From: Bacillus sp. ZZV12-4809
GTDB lineage: Bacteria > Bacillota > Bacilli > Bacillales > Cytobacillaceae
Direction: 5' to 3'
Length of the DNA: 64,000 nt
NCBI RefSeq assembly: GCF_009849585.1
Contig: NZ_VCRN01000015.1
Span: 1-64,000, forward strand
Shown here: piece by piece, positions 9,390-17,725 of the stretch
How positions within the stretch are numbered: the stretch's first letter is position 1
Layout of the letters: every line of letters begins with the position of its first letter
Made by a program: the position numbers and the translations under genes
Notes under the pieces: model-generated
The model's input: only the letters and a program-made list of their open reading frames with translations
The model's database searches: none
Told to the model about the DNA's origin: nothing

Positions 9390-9459
9390 AGTCATCATGA
9401 AAAATTCAAAAAATTATAAAAATAGTATTGCATTTATTTGATTTTTTTTATAAACTCTA

Positions 9460-9642
9460 TGTAAACGATTACACAGTTCTGTATATTTTTTTACATTAAT
9501 GTTTTACCGGTAAAGTAATTTTTGATGATTACAGATGGTCTTATTGATTAGCTGAGGTAATTTTTATTTGTTAAATGTGTAAACGATTACACCTAATTTC
9601 CAGATGAAAAATTAATTTTTTAGCAATGTGTAAACGTTTACA
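9460..9642. promoter_or_regulatory. Multi-operator control region of the isomerase-ribokinase genes
   Basis: Three CG-centred operators of the TGTAAACG(A/T)TTACA type lie at 9460-9473, 9578-9591 and 9629-9642. A different perfect palindrome TTTACCGGTAAA lies at 9503-9514 and is shared with the secreted-protein/second LacI intergenic region (17516, 17558). The 330-base gap therefore appears to integrate both LacI proteins and possibly CcpA. No single convincing sigma-A promoter was fixed. Confidence 0.7.
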
Positions 9643-9695
9643 TATTGTAATGCAAGTGTTTTTAGAAAATAGCTTCAAGGGAAAGGGGTTAGTTT

Positions 9696-10286
9696 ATGAA
9701 TATATTGGAGCAAATTAAAAGGGTTATAGAAACAGAGGCTTCATCTATTTCAGCATTATCTGATCAAATAGGTCTGAATTTTGAAGAGGCAATAAATTTA
9801 CTTAGCAGCTGTGAAGGAAAGGTGATTGTCAGCGGGGTGGGCAAATCCGGCCATATCGGCAAAAAGATTGCTGCTTCACTGGCTAGTACCGGAACACCGG
9901 CATTCTTTGTGCATAGTACAGAAGGGCTCCACGGTGACTTAGGAATGATTCAGCAAAAAGATGTTGTCATTTTAATTTCTAATAGCGGTGAAACTTCTGA
10001 AGTAATTAGTCTTATTCCTTCATTAATGAAGATTGGCTGCAGAACAATTGCGATTACATCCAAGCCTGGATCATCACTTGCACAATTCTGTGATGTTTCC
10101 CTAACCTACCAATACGCAGGCGAAGCTGATCATCTTGGATTAGCTCCGACTACAAGCTCTACTATTACATTAGTGATTGGTGATGCACTAGCTGTAGCAT
10201 TATCAATGTCTAAAAGCTTTAAAAAGGAAGATTTTCATTTGTACCATCCTGGCGGCAGCTTAGGGAAGAAATTATCGAATAAATAA
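9696..10286 (+). CDS. KpsF/GutQ-like SIS-domain sugar-phosphate isomerase
   Basis: A 196-residue protein made of a single SIS domain, very like the N-terminal half of D-arabinose-5-phosphate isomerases (KdsD/KpsF/GutQ). It has GVGKSGHIGKKIAASLASTGTPAFF, HGDLGM and SNSGET. The two C-terminal CBS domains of KdsD are missing. That family interconverts D-arabinose 5-phosphate and D-ribulose 5-phosphate, and this reaction would link a ribokinase product to the pentose phosphate pathway. A hexulose-phosphate substrate is possible. The ATG start has AAAGGGG upstream; the ribokinase gene follows after 20 bases. Confidence 0.85.
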   Translation: MNILEQIKRVIETEASSISALSDQIGLNFEEAINLLSSCEGKVIVSGVGKSGHIGKKIAASLASTGTPAFFVHSTEGLHGDLGMIQQKDVVILISNSGETSEVISLIPSLMKIGCRTIAITSKPGSSLAQFCDVSLTYQYAGEADHLGLAPTTSSTITLVIGDALAVALSMSKSFKKEDFHLYHPGGSLGKKLSNK

Positions 10287-10306
10287 CCTTAAAGGATGTA
10301 GATTGT

Positions 10307-11233
10307 ATGGGGATTTTAGTGATTGGAAGTTTTATGATGGATTTAGTCGTAAGGACCGGCCGTTTTCCGCAAAATGGTGAAACTGTAATTGGTTCAAACT
10401 TTTCGAAATTTCCAGGTGGAAAAGGAGCCAATCAAGCTGTCGCAGCAGCAAGACTTGGAGCGGATGTTACCATGGCCGGGAAAGTGGGATCAGATCCATT
10501 TGGTGATGAATTTATTGTAACTTTAAAAAATGAAGGAATTAATACGGAAAACATCTTATGTGATTCTAAATATCCTACAGGAGTCGGTTCCATAACCCTG
10601 GAGGAAAGCGGAAACAATCGAATTGTTGTCGTTCCAGGAGCAAATTTACATTATGACTTACAAGAATTGAATCGTATAAAAGGACTTATTCAAAATGCTG
10701 AGCTATTAATAGTCCAGCTTGAAATGGACCTCAGCATGATTGAGCAAGCTGTTGCTTATGCCTCTGGGGTGCAAGTGCCTGTTATTCTCAATCCAGCCCC
10801 GGCCCAAAAACTAAGCGAGAGATTACTTGAAAAAGTAACTTATTTGACTCCGAATGAAACAGAGGTTGAAATTCTTACCGGCATTAAGATCTTGACTTTG
10901 GAAGATGCAGAGATTGCCGGGAAGGTTCTTTTGGATAAGGGTGTTCAAAACGTAGTGATTACACTTGCAGAAAAAGGGTCGTTAATTGTCAATAAAAATG
11001 ACATTATTCATATTCCCAGCTATAAAGTTCAGCCCGTAGATACGGTTGCGGCAGGAGATGCATTTAATGGTGCGCTTGCAGTAGGGATTGTCAATAAGAA
11101 ACCATTGCAGGAGGCGGTTGAATTCGCCAATGCTGTCGGTGCATTAGCTGTAACAAGAGAAGGTGCCATCCCATCTCTGCCAAATAAAGCTGAGGTCGAG
11201 AATTTTCTGATCCATCAAAATGGTAATCAGTGA
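10307..11233 (+). CDS. rbsK: Ribokinase-family (PfkB) sugar kinase
   Basis: A 308-residue PfkB-family kinase with ribokinase-type features. It has the substrate motif GGKGANQAVAAARLG near the N-terminus, NPAPAQ and TPNETE in the centre, and the catalytic anion-hole motif DTVAAGDAFNGA near the C-terminus. It phosphorylates a pentose or related furanose at O5. Its pairing with an arabinose-5-phosphate-isomerase-like gene and a GH172 protein suggests D-arabinose or fructose rather than ribose as substrate (inference), so the symbol denotes family only. Confidence 0.88.
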   Translation: MGILVIGSFMMDLVVRTGRFPQNGETVIGSNFSKFPGGKGANQAVAAARLGADVTMAGKVGSDPFGDEFIVTLKNEGINTENILCDSKYPTGVGSITLEESGNNRIVVVPGANLHYDLQELNRIKGLIQNAELLIVQLEMDLSMIEQAVAYASGVQVPVILNPAPAQKLSERLLEKVTYLTPNETEVEILTGIKILTLEDAEIAGKVLLDKGVQNVVITLAEKGSLIVNKNDIIHIPSYKVQPVDTVAAGDAFNGALAVGIVNKKPLQEAVEFANAVGALAVTREGAIPSLPNKAEVENFLIHQNGNQ

Positions 11234-11313
11234 TTCATAAAGTCAATTAATTTAGCAGAAAGTGTTTAAGCAATTCTATGGAAAGGGGGAGGTCTTTACA
11301 TAAAAAAATCATG

Positions 11314-11343
11314 TGTAATCGTTTTCAAAATATCTGTTAAAAT
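11314..11343 (+). promoter_or_regulatory. Promoter and operator of the first ABC sugar transporter
   Basis: A TGTAATCGTTTTCA operator/cre at 11314-11327 abuts an extended -10 element TGTTAAAAT (hexamer TAAAAT at 11338-11343). The operator covers the -35 position, consistent with repression of transcription of the binding protein and permeases. Confidence 0.6.
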
Positions 11344-11367
11344 ACTAGTACAGAGGGGGCCAATTAT

Positions 11368-12639
11368 ATGAAATTCTGGAAGCCGTTATTGATTTTCAGT
11401 CTTGTGTTATTACTAGTTTTTCAAGCAGGATGCAGTACACAACCTTCTTCCGGAGATGGAAAATCCGATGGTGCGGTAACACTGGAATTTTGGGATTTTC
11501 ACACAGAGGCTGAAAAGAAATTTTTTGAAGATCTAGTTAAAGAGTACAATGACTCACATAAAGAAAAAGTAAAAATTAAGTACACTGCCTTTAACCAGAG
11601 TGATTATACAACAACAAAGTTACCTGTAGCGTTTGCAAACGAAGAGGGGCCAGACATTTTCATGGTAAGCCCTGGAGACTTTACGAAGTATGCACAATCA
11701 GGAATTATGGCTGATTTAAATCCATATTTTCCGGATGGAGCAAAGGAAGATTTCCTTCCAGCTGCCATTGATGCAGTAACCTATGACAATAAAGTACTTG
11801 CATTGCCATATGAACTAGAATTACTTGGACTCTATTACAATAAAAAAATGCTGGCAGATGCAGGTGTACAAGTACCGAAAACGTGGGATGAATTACAAGC
11901 TGCAGCTAAAAAGTTAACAACCGATAAAGTTGCTGGCCTTGTACTGCCAACAGATAAAGGTCCTTACCTTAACTTCATTTGGTATCCTTTTTTATGGCAG
12001 CAGGGCGGTAATGTTTTAAATGAAGAGGGAATAAAATCTACTTTTAATTCACCTGAAACAGCAAAAGCATTGGACTATTGGGGATCTTTCTTCCAAGATG
12101 GTTCTGCACCGTCCAAATTACAATATGGTCCATGGGATGCTGCTAATATAGGGACAGGTTCAGCAGCTATGACTATTGCTGGCACATGGGCGGTTCCTGT
12201 ATTGGAAAAGGAGTATAAAGATATAGAATTCGGTCTTGCGCCAATTCCAACTCCAGAAGGCGGAAAACCGGCAACGGCTGCAGGTGGCTGGAAAATGGCC
12301 GTAAATTCAAAAAGTGAGAATGTAGATGAAGCGGCTAAATTTATTATGTGGTGTTTTGCTGAAGATAAGTCCCGTCCGTTAAAATGGGCAACTGAAATTA
12401 AATTTGCATATCCACCTCGTCAATCCGTAGTTGAAGAGGGACAGCAAATTTATAATAAGGGGTTGCGTAAAGTTTTTACAGAAGAAATCTATGATTCTGC
12501 TATTCCAGAACCCCGTTATGGACCTGAAGTAGTAGATGCAGTGGGAGAAGCCATGCAGAATGTCATGTTTGGAAATGCAAAAGGCAAGGATGCGGCTAAA
12601 GAGGCAGACAAGAAAATTGAAGAAGCACTGAAAAAATAA
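11368..12639 (+). CDS. ABC transporter sugar-binding lipoprotein
   Basis: A 423-residue family-1 solute-binding protein. The N-terminus is a lipoprotein signal with lipobox FQAGC (Cys about 22). The mature domain begins TLEFWDFHTEAEKKFFEDL, the usual start of sugar-binding proteins of the MalE/UgpB type. ATG is preceded by AGAGGGGG. Two permease genes follow; no ATPase gene is present, so a shared MsmX-type ATPase elsewhere is expected, as is established for many B. subtilis sugar importers. The ligand is likely the oligosaccharide released by the secreted hydrolase downstream. Confidence 0.92.
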   Translation: MKFWKPLLIFSLVLLLVFQAGCSTQPSSGDGKSDGAVTLEFWDFHTEAEKKFFEDLVKEYNDSHKEKVKIKYTAFNQSDYTTTKLPVAFANEEGPDIFMVSPGDFTKYAQSGIMADLNPYFPDGAKEDFLPAAIDAVTYDNKVLALPYELELLGLYYNKKMLADAGVQVPKTWDELQAAAKKLTTDKVAGLVLPTDKGPYLNFIWYPFLWQQGGNVLNEEGIKSTFNSPETAKALDYWGSFFQDGSAPSKLQYGPWDAANIGTGSAAMTIAGTWAVPVLEKEYKDIEFGLAPIPTPEGGKPATAAGGWKMAVNSKSENVDEAAKFIMWCFAEDKSRPLKWATEIKFAYPPRQSVVEEGQQIYNKGLRKVFTEEIYDSAIPEPRYGPEVVDAVGEAMQNVMFGNAKGKDAAKEADKKIEEALKK

Positions 12640-12645
12640 TAATGG

Positions 12646-12682
12646 GAAGTTCGGAGGGCTTTCATAAAGCTTTCCGGACTTC
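12646..12682 (+). other. Strong intercistronic hairpin between binding protein and permeases
   Basis: A 17-bp stem (GAAGTTCGGAGGGCTTT against its partner, with only G-U wobbles) closes on a 3-base loop. It lies seven bases after the binding-protein stop and has no proper T tract. Such elements usually stabilise the upstream message or partly terminate, so the binding protein is made in excess over the permeases. Confidence 0.7.
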
Positions 12683-12719
12683 TTATCCTAAACCTCGATT
12701 TTGCCGAGGAGGCATGAAC

Positions 12720-13604
12720 ATGAAATTGAAAGGCTTAACAAACAGGAGAAAAGAAGCATTAACAGCATATGGTTTTTTATTGCCCAATCTTCTAGGGCTG
12801 ACTGTATTTATTTTTGTGCCAATGGTATATGCATTTTATGTAAGTCTGCATGAGTGGAATGCGCTAAGTCCAAAGGTGTTTATAGGATTTGAAAATTACG
12901 AAAAGTTAGCTTCGGACAAAGATTGGTGGAAGTCTGTTTACAGGACTCTTATTTTTACCATAATTTATGTTCCGTTATTGGTTGGCTTATCACTGTTTTT
13001 CGCAGTCATGATGAATACTATTAAGCGAAAATATGAAGGATTGGCAAGGACAATGTTTTTACTTCCATTCGCGATCACATCTGTCATATCTGCTGTTATC
13101 TGGATGTTCTTATATGATCCTCGCAGTGGATTCATTAACCAGCTTCTTGATCTTTTAGGGATTCCAAATCAGCAATTTTTGGGATCAACAAGCCAAGCAA
13201 TGGTGTCCGTTATCGTGGTAATCCTGTGGATAAATCTCGGATATAATATGATGATTTTCCTTGCATCAATTAAGGAGATTCCAAATGATTACTATGAGGC
13301 TGCCCAGATTGATGGAGCTACGGGATGGAAGGCATTTAAGAGCATTACGCTGCCATTATTGAAACCTACCACGATATTTATACTTATAGTTACAACAATT
13401 GGATCCTTTCAGGTATTTGACCAAATCATGGTTATGACAAAGGGAGGGCCGGCAAATTCAACGATGGTTAGTGTGCTATATATTTATAAGCAAGCCTTTG
13501 AATTTTTAAATATGGGTTACGCTTCTGCATTGGCTGTTGTATTGTTCTTAATTATTTTCGTGCTTTCACTTGCTCAGTTAAGGGTCTATACCGATAAAGA
13601 TTAG
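12720..13604 (+). CDS. ABC sugar transporter permease (MalF-type)
   Basis: A 294-residue inner-membrane permease with six predicted transmembrane segments and the EAA loop YYEAAQIDGATGWKAFKSITLPLL that contacts the ATPase. The ATG at 12720 is chosen because AGGAGG lies 7 bases upstream; an in-frame ATG at 12714 is too close to it, and the longer frame to 12642 overlaps the intercistronic hairpin. It is followed after 9 bases by its partner permease. Confidence 0.9.
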   Translation: MKLKGLTNRRKEALTAYGFLLPNLLGLTVFIFVPMVYAFYVSLHEWNALSPKVFIGFENYEKLASDKDWWKSVYRTLIFTIIYVPLLVGLSLFFAVMMNTIKRKYEGLARTMFLLPFAITSVISAVIWMFLYDPRSGFINQLLDLLGIPNQQFLGSTSQAMVSVIVVILWINLGYNMMIFLASIKEIPNDYYEAAQIDGATGWKAFKSITLPLLKPTTIFILIVTTIGSFQVFDQIMVMTKGGPANSTMVSVLYIYKQAFEFLNMGYASALAVVLFLIIFVLSLAQLRVYTDKD

Positions 13605-13613
13605 GAGGTGCAA

Positions 13614-14429
13614 ATGGTCATGGGAAAAAATAAATGGCTTGTAACGATCTTTATAATTGCGTGCGGTATCTTAATCGTATTGCCAATTTTCCTCCTGGTT
13701 ATTAGTTCGTTTAAAGCGCCACAAGATGTTTTTAAACCAAATATCAACATATTCGCTTTTACTATGGACAATTTTAAAGCTGTTCTGGAAACAAATATTC
13801 TAAGGGCCATCTGGAACTCATTAATTGTCTCAACAGCTGTTACTATCATTGCCTTGCTTTTTCATTCAATGAGCGGTTATGCGCTATCACGATTGAACTT
13901 TCCAGGTAAAAACCTTGTATTTGGATGGATGATTAGTACCTTAATGGTTCCGTTTACCGTCATTATGATTCCGCTTTATATGGTGACAAAGAATTTAGGT
14001 ATGGCAAATTCTTATCTAGGATTAATTGTACCGATGATTTTTAATGCATATGGAATATTCTTATTTAAACAATTTTATCGTGATTTTCCAAAAGAATTAG
14101 AAGAAGCTGCCTATATGGAGGGGTTATCTATTGCGGGGACATTCTTCAGGATAGTCCTTCCACTATCAAAACCAATGATGATTCCGCTGACAATAGGATT
14201 CTTTACAGCAAACTGGAACAATTACTTATGGCCGCTGATTATTAATCAAAAGGAAGAGCTGTGGGTAGTACAGGTTGCTTTAGCTAATATAGTCGGAGGC
14301 GGTTACGAAACATCCTGGAGTATTGTACTGGCTGCTGCCTTATTGTGTGCAATACCAACCTTTATAGTATTCTTTTCAATGCAAAGATATTTGGTTGACG
14401 GGATTAAAATGTCCGGCGGAAAACTATAA
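13614..14429 (+). CDS. ABC sugar transporter permease (MalG-type)
   Basis: A 271-residue permease, partner of the preceding gene. Six hydrophobic segments and an EAA loop LEEAAYMEGLSIAGTFFRIVLPL are visible. The start at 13614 is placed 5 bases after AGGAGG, which itself overlaps the stop codon of the upstream gene; 13620 is a possible alternative. The pair forms the channel of an importer that lacks its own ATPase gene. Confidence 0.9.
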   Translation: MVMGKNKWLVTIFIIACGILIVLPIFLLVISSFKAPQDVFKPNINIFAFTMDNFKAVLETNILRAIWNSLIVSTAVTIIALLFHSMSGYALSRLNFPGKNLVFGWMISTLMVPFTVIMIPLYMVTKNLGMANSYLGLIVPMIFNAYGIFLFKQFYRDFPKELEEAAYMEGLSIAGTFFRIVLPLSKPMMIPLTIGFFTANWNNYLWPLIINQKEELWVVQVALANIVGGGYETSWSIVLAAALLCAIPTFIVFFSMQRYLVDGIKMSGGKL

Positions 14430-14479
14430 GTCCATCTCATAAAAAGTACTAACAATGAATAGTGAAAAGGGGTATAAGT

Positions 14480-15577
14480 ATGACATTCTTAGGCTCATCT
14501 TTAAGAGATCTATATAGAGTAAGAGACAGTAAAAGGAAACGGGCATCAAGCTATGATACAACGGGTGGCAACAGAGATTTTATTCGGATTTTTCCAGGAG
14601 ATGTTCAAACGATTTGCGAACTTGAAGGATCAGGATGCATTACCCATATTTGGATGACCATGGCTCCTTTGGATGATTCTATTGAGGAATATCTTCATCG
14701 CAAAGTAGTGATTAGAATGTATTGGGATGGAGAAGAAAATCCGAGTGTACAAGCACCAATCGGTGATTTTTTCGGGATGGGGCATGGTATTACAAAGAAC
14801 TATTCTTCTGAACCTCTGCAAATGAGTCCGGAAGATGGAAGAGCCCTGAATTGCTTTTTCCCGATGCCTTTTGGAAAAAAAGCAAAAATTGAAATCGAAA
14901 GCAATGCCAATGATCCGATTAAATTCTATTATTATGTAGATTATGAGCAATATGATAAAGAGATTGATAGTCCGCTCCGTTTCCATGCCCTATGGAAAAG
15001 GGAGTTAACCGATGGGATTGATGACAGCATTTCCAACGCCTTATACAGCTTTGGGGGCAAGAATACGACCGGGGACGGAAACTATGTGATTTTGGATGCC
15101 GTAGGGAAAGGCCATTATGTCGGATGTAACTTAAATATCCATAACCTTCGCTTTACACATGAATGGAACTGGTATGGCGAGGGGGACGATATGATTTTTA
15201 TCGATGGAGAACCATGGCCTCCGTCCCTGCACGGAACAGGAATGGAAGACTACTTTAATACAGCCTGGTGTCCACAGCAGGAGGTCTGTGCGCCATACCA
15301 TGGCATCATTCTTGGCGGCGGCCCGAACTGGTCTGGGAAAGTTTCGGCGTACCGTTATCATATCCAGGACCCCGTTATGTTCGACAAATCGATTAAAGTA
15401 ACGATCGAGCACGGCCATAATAATAACCGCAGCGATGATTACTCCAGTACGGCATATTGGTACCAAACGGAGCCGCATCAGGCTGTTCAGCCAATTCTGC
15501 CAGTCAAAGAGCGTTTGCCATTACCAGACACGCTCCCGCAAAAGCCGGAAGACTTAAAAACGTGCTTTGATTATTAA
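14480..15577 (+). CDS. DUF2961/GH172-family glycoside hydrolase
   Basis: A 365-residue cytoplasmic protein (no signal peptide) with the DUF2961 hallmarks: GGNRDFIRIFPGD, the glycine/aspartate-rich GDFFGMGHG, MPFGKKAKIEIES, and LHGTGMEDYF. DUF2961 is now classed as GH172, whose characterised members act on D-arabinofuranosides (exo-D-arabinofuranosidases) or difructose anhydrides. Cytoplasmic location fits cleavage of an imported oligosaccharide. The ATG at 14480 has GGGGT upstream; the GTG at 14462 would overlap that site. It is the last gene of the importer operon and is followed by a strong terminator. Confidence 0.85.
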   Translation: MTFLGSSLRDLYRVRDSKRKRASSYDTTGGNRDFIRIFPGDVQTICELEGSGCITHIWMTMAPLDDSIEEYLHRKVVIRMYWDGEENPSVQAPIGDFFGMGHGITKNYSSEPLQMSPEDGRALNCFFPMPFGKKAKIEIESNANDPIKFYYYVDYEQYDKEIDSPLRFHALWKRELTDGIDDSISNALYSFGGKNTTGDGNYVILDAVGKGHYVGCNLNIHNLRFTHEWNWYGEGDDMIFIDGEPWPPSLHGTGMEDYFNTAWCPQQEVCAPYHGIILGGGPNWSGKVSAYRYHIQDPVMFDKSIKVTIEHGHNNNRSDDYSSTAYWYQTEPHQAVQPILPVKERLPLPDTLPQKPEDLKTCFDY

Positions 15578-15589
15578 TAACTGACAATA

Positions 15590-15646
15590 GATTCTTTAAA
15601 TGATCCCGAAAATAACGATTGAGGATTATTTAGAGAATCATTTTTT
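15590..15646 (+). terminator. Terminator after the GH172 gene
   Basis: GATTCTTTAAATGATCC pairs with GGATTATTTAGAGAATC (wobbles only) and is followed by ATTTTTT. Confidence 0.85.
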
Positions 15647-15680
15647 ATGTCATTGCATGTATCTGTGAGTGGATTAAGAA

Positions 15681-15712
15681 GATTCCCGCCAGCATTTTTA
15701 TTGGCGGGAATC
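15681..15712 (-). terminator. Terminator of the secreted propeller gene
   Basis: An 11-bp perfect stem (GATTCCCGCCA and its complement) lies just past the minus-strand stop; read on that strand it is followed by TTCTT. Confidence 0.65.
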
Positions 15713-15722
15713 TCGTGATCCA

Positions 15723-17480
15723 TTATTTATAGTATACTTCTAACTCTCCAATCGATGTAAAGGCTGCTGTGCCTCCTGGAGCACCTATAATTCGTACACC
15801 ATCTCCCCAAGTTTTATCAAAGGTAAAGGTGTAGGTTTGGTTTTTGCCGGCATCTTTGCTGTTTGGGTAAGCAGGTGCACCTTGCAGGTTGTTGACATCT
15901 ACCCATTTGAAATTTTGGCGTACCTGAACTTTAATATCATTAAACCACCCGCCATCATTAAACATATTACCTGTAGTATATACAACTTTGTTCATGTTAT
16001 AGGCTTGTGACCATGTATAGCCCCACCAGTCTTCCTGTTTTCTTTCCCCGTTCCAATCGTCTTCTGATTGATTTTTATTGCCGTCATTTAAATACCTTAG
16101 ATTCGAATTATGTGCACTGTATTTGGAGACAGGTGTAACATTGCTGGAGTTAGCCGGAAGTGCTAAGTTATTATCGCTGCTTTCATTTGCTGGTTCAGTT
16201 GCTTTATAAGGAGTAGCTTTAAGTTTTCTAAAGGATAAACTGTATTTTTGTACTCCTCCCATAAAGGTATTGGAATTCAGCCACATTTCTGTACCATCAT
16301 CACTGATATATTTTGACGGCATTACAACCCCATATCCTCCGTGGTGATGATTAAACCAAGGATAGACACCAAAGTCTTTTGATAAAAATTTCTTCCATGG
16401 TCCATAAGGGGTAGGAGATTCATAGAATTCAAAAGTGAATTCTGTCCATGAAGTATAAATGTATCGGTTTAATGGTTTGTTATATACAACACTTCCCTGT
16501 GATAGAACGGTGGAATTGTCAGGGTTGGTTGCATGAAGGGTGTTACTGTATACTCTTCTTTCGTCCTGCAGCACTGGCTTTCTCTGCTTAATATTTTTTT
16601 TCCATTTAGGATTTCCGTTTAAATCCCCTGCATAAAATTCCCAGGCGGAGCGATCCTGAATTTTTGTTTTAGGAACCCTGGCAAGGTAAAGATTGGTGGG
16701 ATCTTCAACAGTGTCAATGAATGAATCTCGCCAATTATAATCTAATCCGTACGCATAAACATACCCATCCGAATTGTTCTCGCTATCTTTTCCATAGTCC
16801 AAAAACATGATGGTAGTGAAAACATAGTCATCAAACATTGGTTTTTCTTTATCCCAAGTCCATGTTTTTCCCTTATCAGCCGATTTTAGGATTGTTGCAG
16901 AAGGTGCATCATTGAATGCCCGCCAGCCTCCGCCCTTGTTCAGATCCTGAACAGCAAGATATAAATTTCCATCTACAGAAATCATGCCTGTCGGCTTGCG
17001 ATTGTATTCATATGGGTCATTCCAGACAGTTCCTACCTGATCGCCGCTTGAAAGTCTTTTGCCGGTAATATTTTTGGTTGAAGGGTGTCCTGCTGTAATT
17101 TGGTTCACCACAATATCTGACCATGGAGCATTTAGGTCAAATCCCTTTCCATCACCATTGGCTGTATACAGCATATCGTCATCCGACCAGGCGGCCGGCC
17201 ATAAATCCCCATCACTCGGAGTGTTATAAGAAGAGTTCTCTTCGATGGATACGGTTGAAAAAAAAGTACTCTCTTCAGGTGTTACAATGGTATCCTTTTG
17301 ATCTTTTTTCTTTGCATTTGGAACAGATTTAACATTATTTTGATTCACTTTTCCGTAGCTTTGCCCGACTTTCCCTTCATCTTTCGCAATGGCACCCAGC
17401 GGAGAAAAATTGAGGAAAGAAGTACCTAATAGAACTGCACTAGTAAGTATTATAGATGCGCCTTTCAATTTAGTTTTCAA
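15723..17480 (-). CDS. Secreted DUF4185-like propeller protein with C-terminal discoidin-like domain
   Basis: An exported protein of about 585 residues. The N-terminus is a Sec signal peptide (basic KTKLKG, hydrophobic core, cleavage near AIAKD). Residues about 90-420 show a repetitive beta-propeller-like pattern with NGDGKGFD, NRKPTGM, LYLAVQDL, YLARVP, WEFYAGD and TPYGPW. This resembles DUF4185 proteins, some of which are endo-D-arabinanases (GH183); the match is by memory of motifs and is not secure. The last 140 residues look like a carbohydrate-binding F5/8-type domain. The TTG start at 17480 has AGGAG 8 bases upstream; GTG at 17489 overlaps that site. Two TTTACCGGTAAA-type operators precede it, so the divergent LacI probably controls it. 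Confidence 0.6.
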   Translation of the reverse strand: MKTKLKGASIILTSAVLLGTSFLNFSPLGAIAKDEGKVGQSYGKVNQNNVKSVPNAKKKDQKDTIVTPEESTFFSTVSIEENSSYNTPSDGDLWPAAWSDDDMLYTANGDGKGFDLNAPWSDIVVNQITAGHPSTKNITGKRLSSGDQVGTVWNDPYEYNRKPTGMISVDGNLYLAVQDLNKGGGWRAFNDAPSATILKSADKGKTWTWDKEKPMFDDYVFTTIMFLDYGKDSENNSDGYVYAYGLDYNWRDSFIDTVEDPTNLYLARVPKTKIQDRSAWEFYAGDLNGNPKWKKNIKQRKPVLQDERRVYSNTLHATNPDNSTVLSQGSVVYNKPLNRYIYTSWTEFTFEFYESPTPYGPWKKFLSKDFGVYPWFNHHHGGYGVVMPSKYISDDGTEMWLNSNTFMGGVQKYSLSFRKLKATPYKATEPANESSDNNLALPANSSNVTPVSKYSAHNSNLRYLNDGNKNQSEDDWNGERKQEDWWGYTWSQAYNMNKVVYTTGNMFNDGGWFNDIKVQVRQNFKWVDVNNLQGAPAYPNSKDAGKNQTYTFTFDKTWGDGVRIIGAPGGTAAFTSIGELEVYYK

Positions 17481-17515
17481 CCAATCCACTCCTTTTTTTA
17501 TATGACTGCGTTGGT

Positions 17516-17569
17516 TTTACCGGTAAAGTAGATTAACAAAAAATAAATAACGATTACTTTAACGGTAAA
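17516..17569. promoter_or_regulatory. Paired LacI-type operators in the divergent intergenic region
   Basis: TTTACCGGTAAA (perfect 12-base palindrome, 17516-17527) and TTTAACGGTAAA (one mismatch, 17558-17569) are 42 bases apart, four helical turns. An identical perfect copy sits at 9503 upstream of the isomerase gene. They are the best candidate operators for the adjacent LacI protein. A TATAAT at 17678-17683 may be the -10 of that regulator gene. Confidence 0.7.
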
Positions 17570-17725
17570 GTAACAATTTTAGTTTACCATAAATATATGT
17601 TATGCTCAATTAAATTCTGAATTTTTAAAAAACATAAGTGGTATTAACTTCAAATAAAATTGTCAAGCATTGCTAGATATAATACAATTATTCTTAAATG
17701 GCATCAATGGTCGGAGGGGAGTTCC

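Noticed and set aside
14480..15577. GH172 protein as a secreted enzyme
   Set aside because: The N-terminus is polar (TFLGSSLRDLYRVRDSKRKR) with no signal peptide, so it is predicted to be cytoplasmic.
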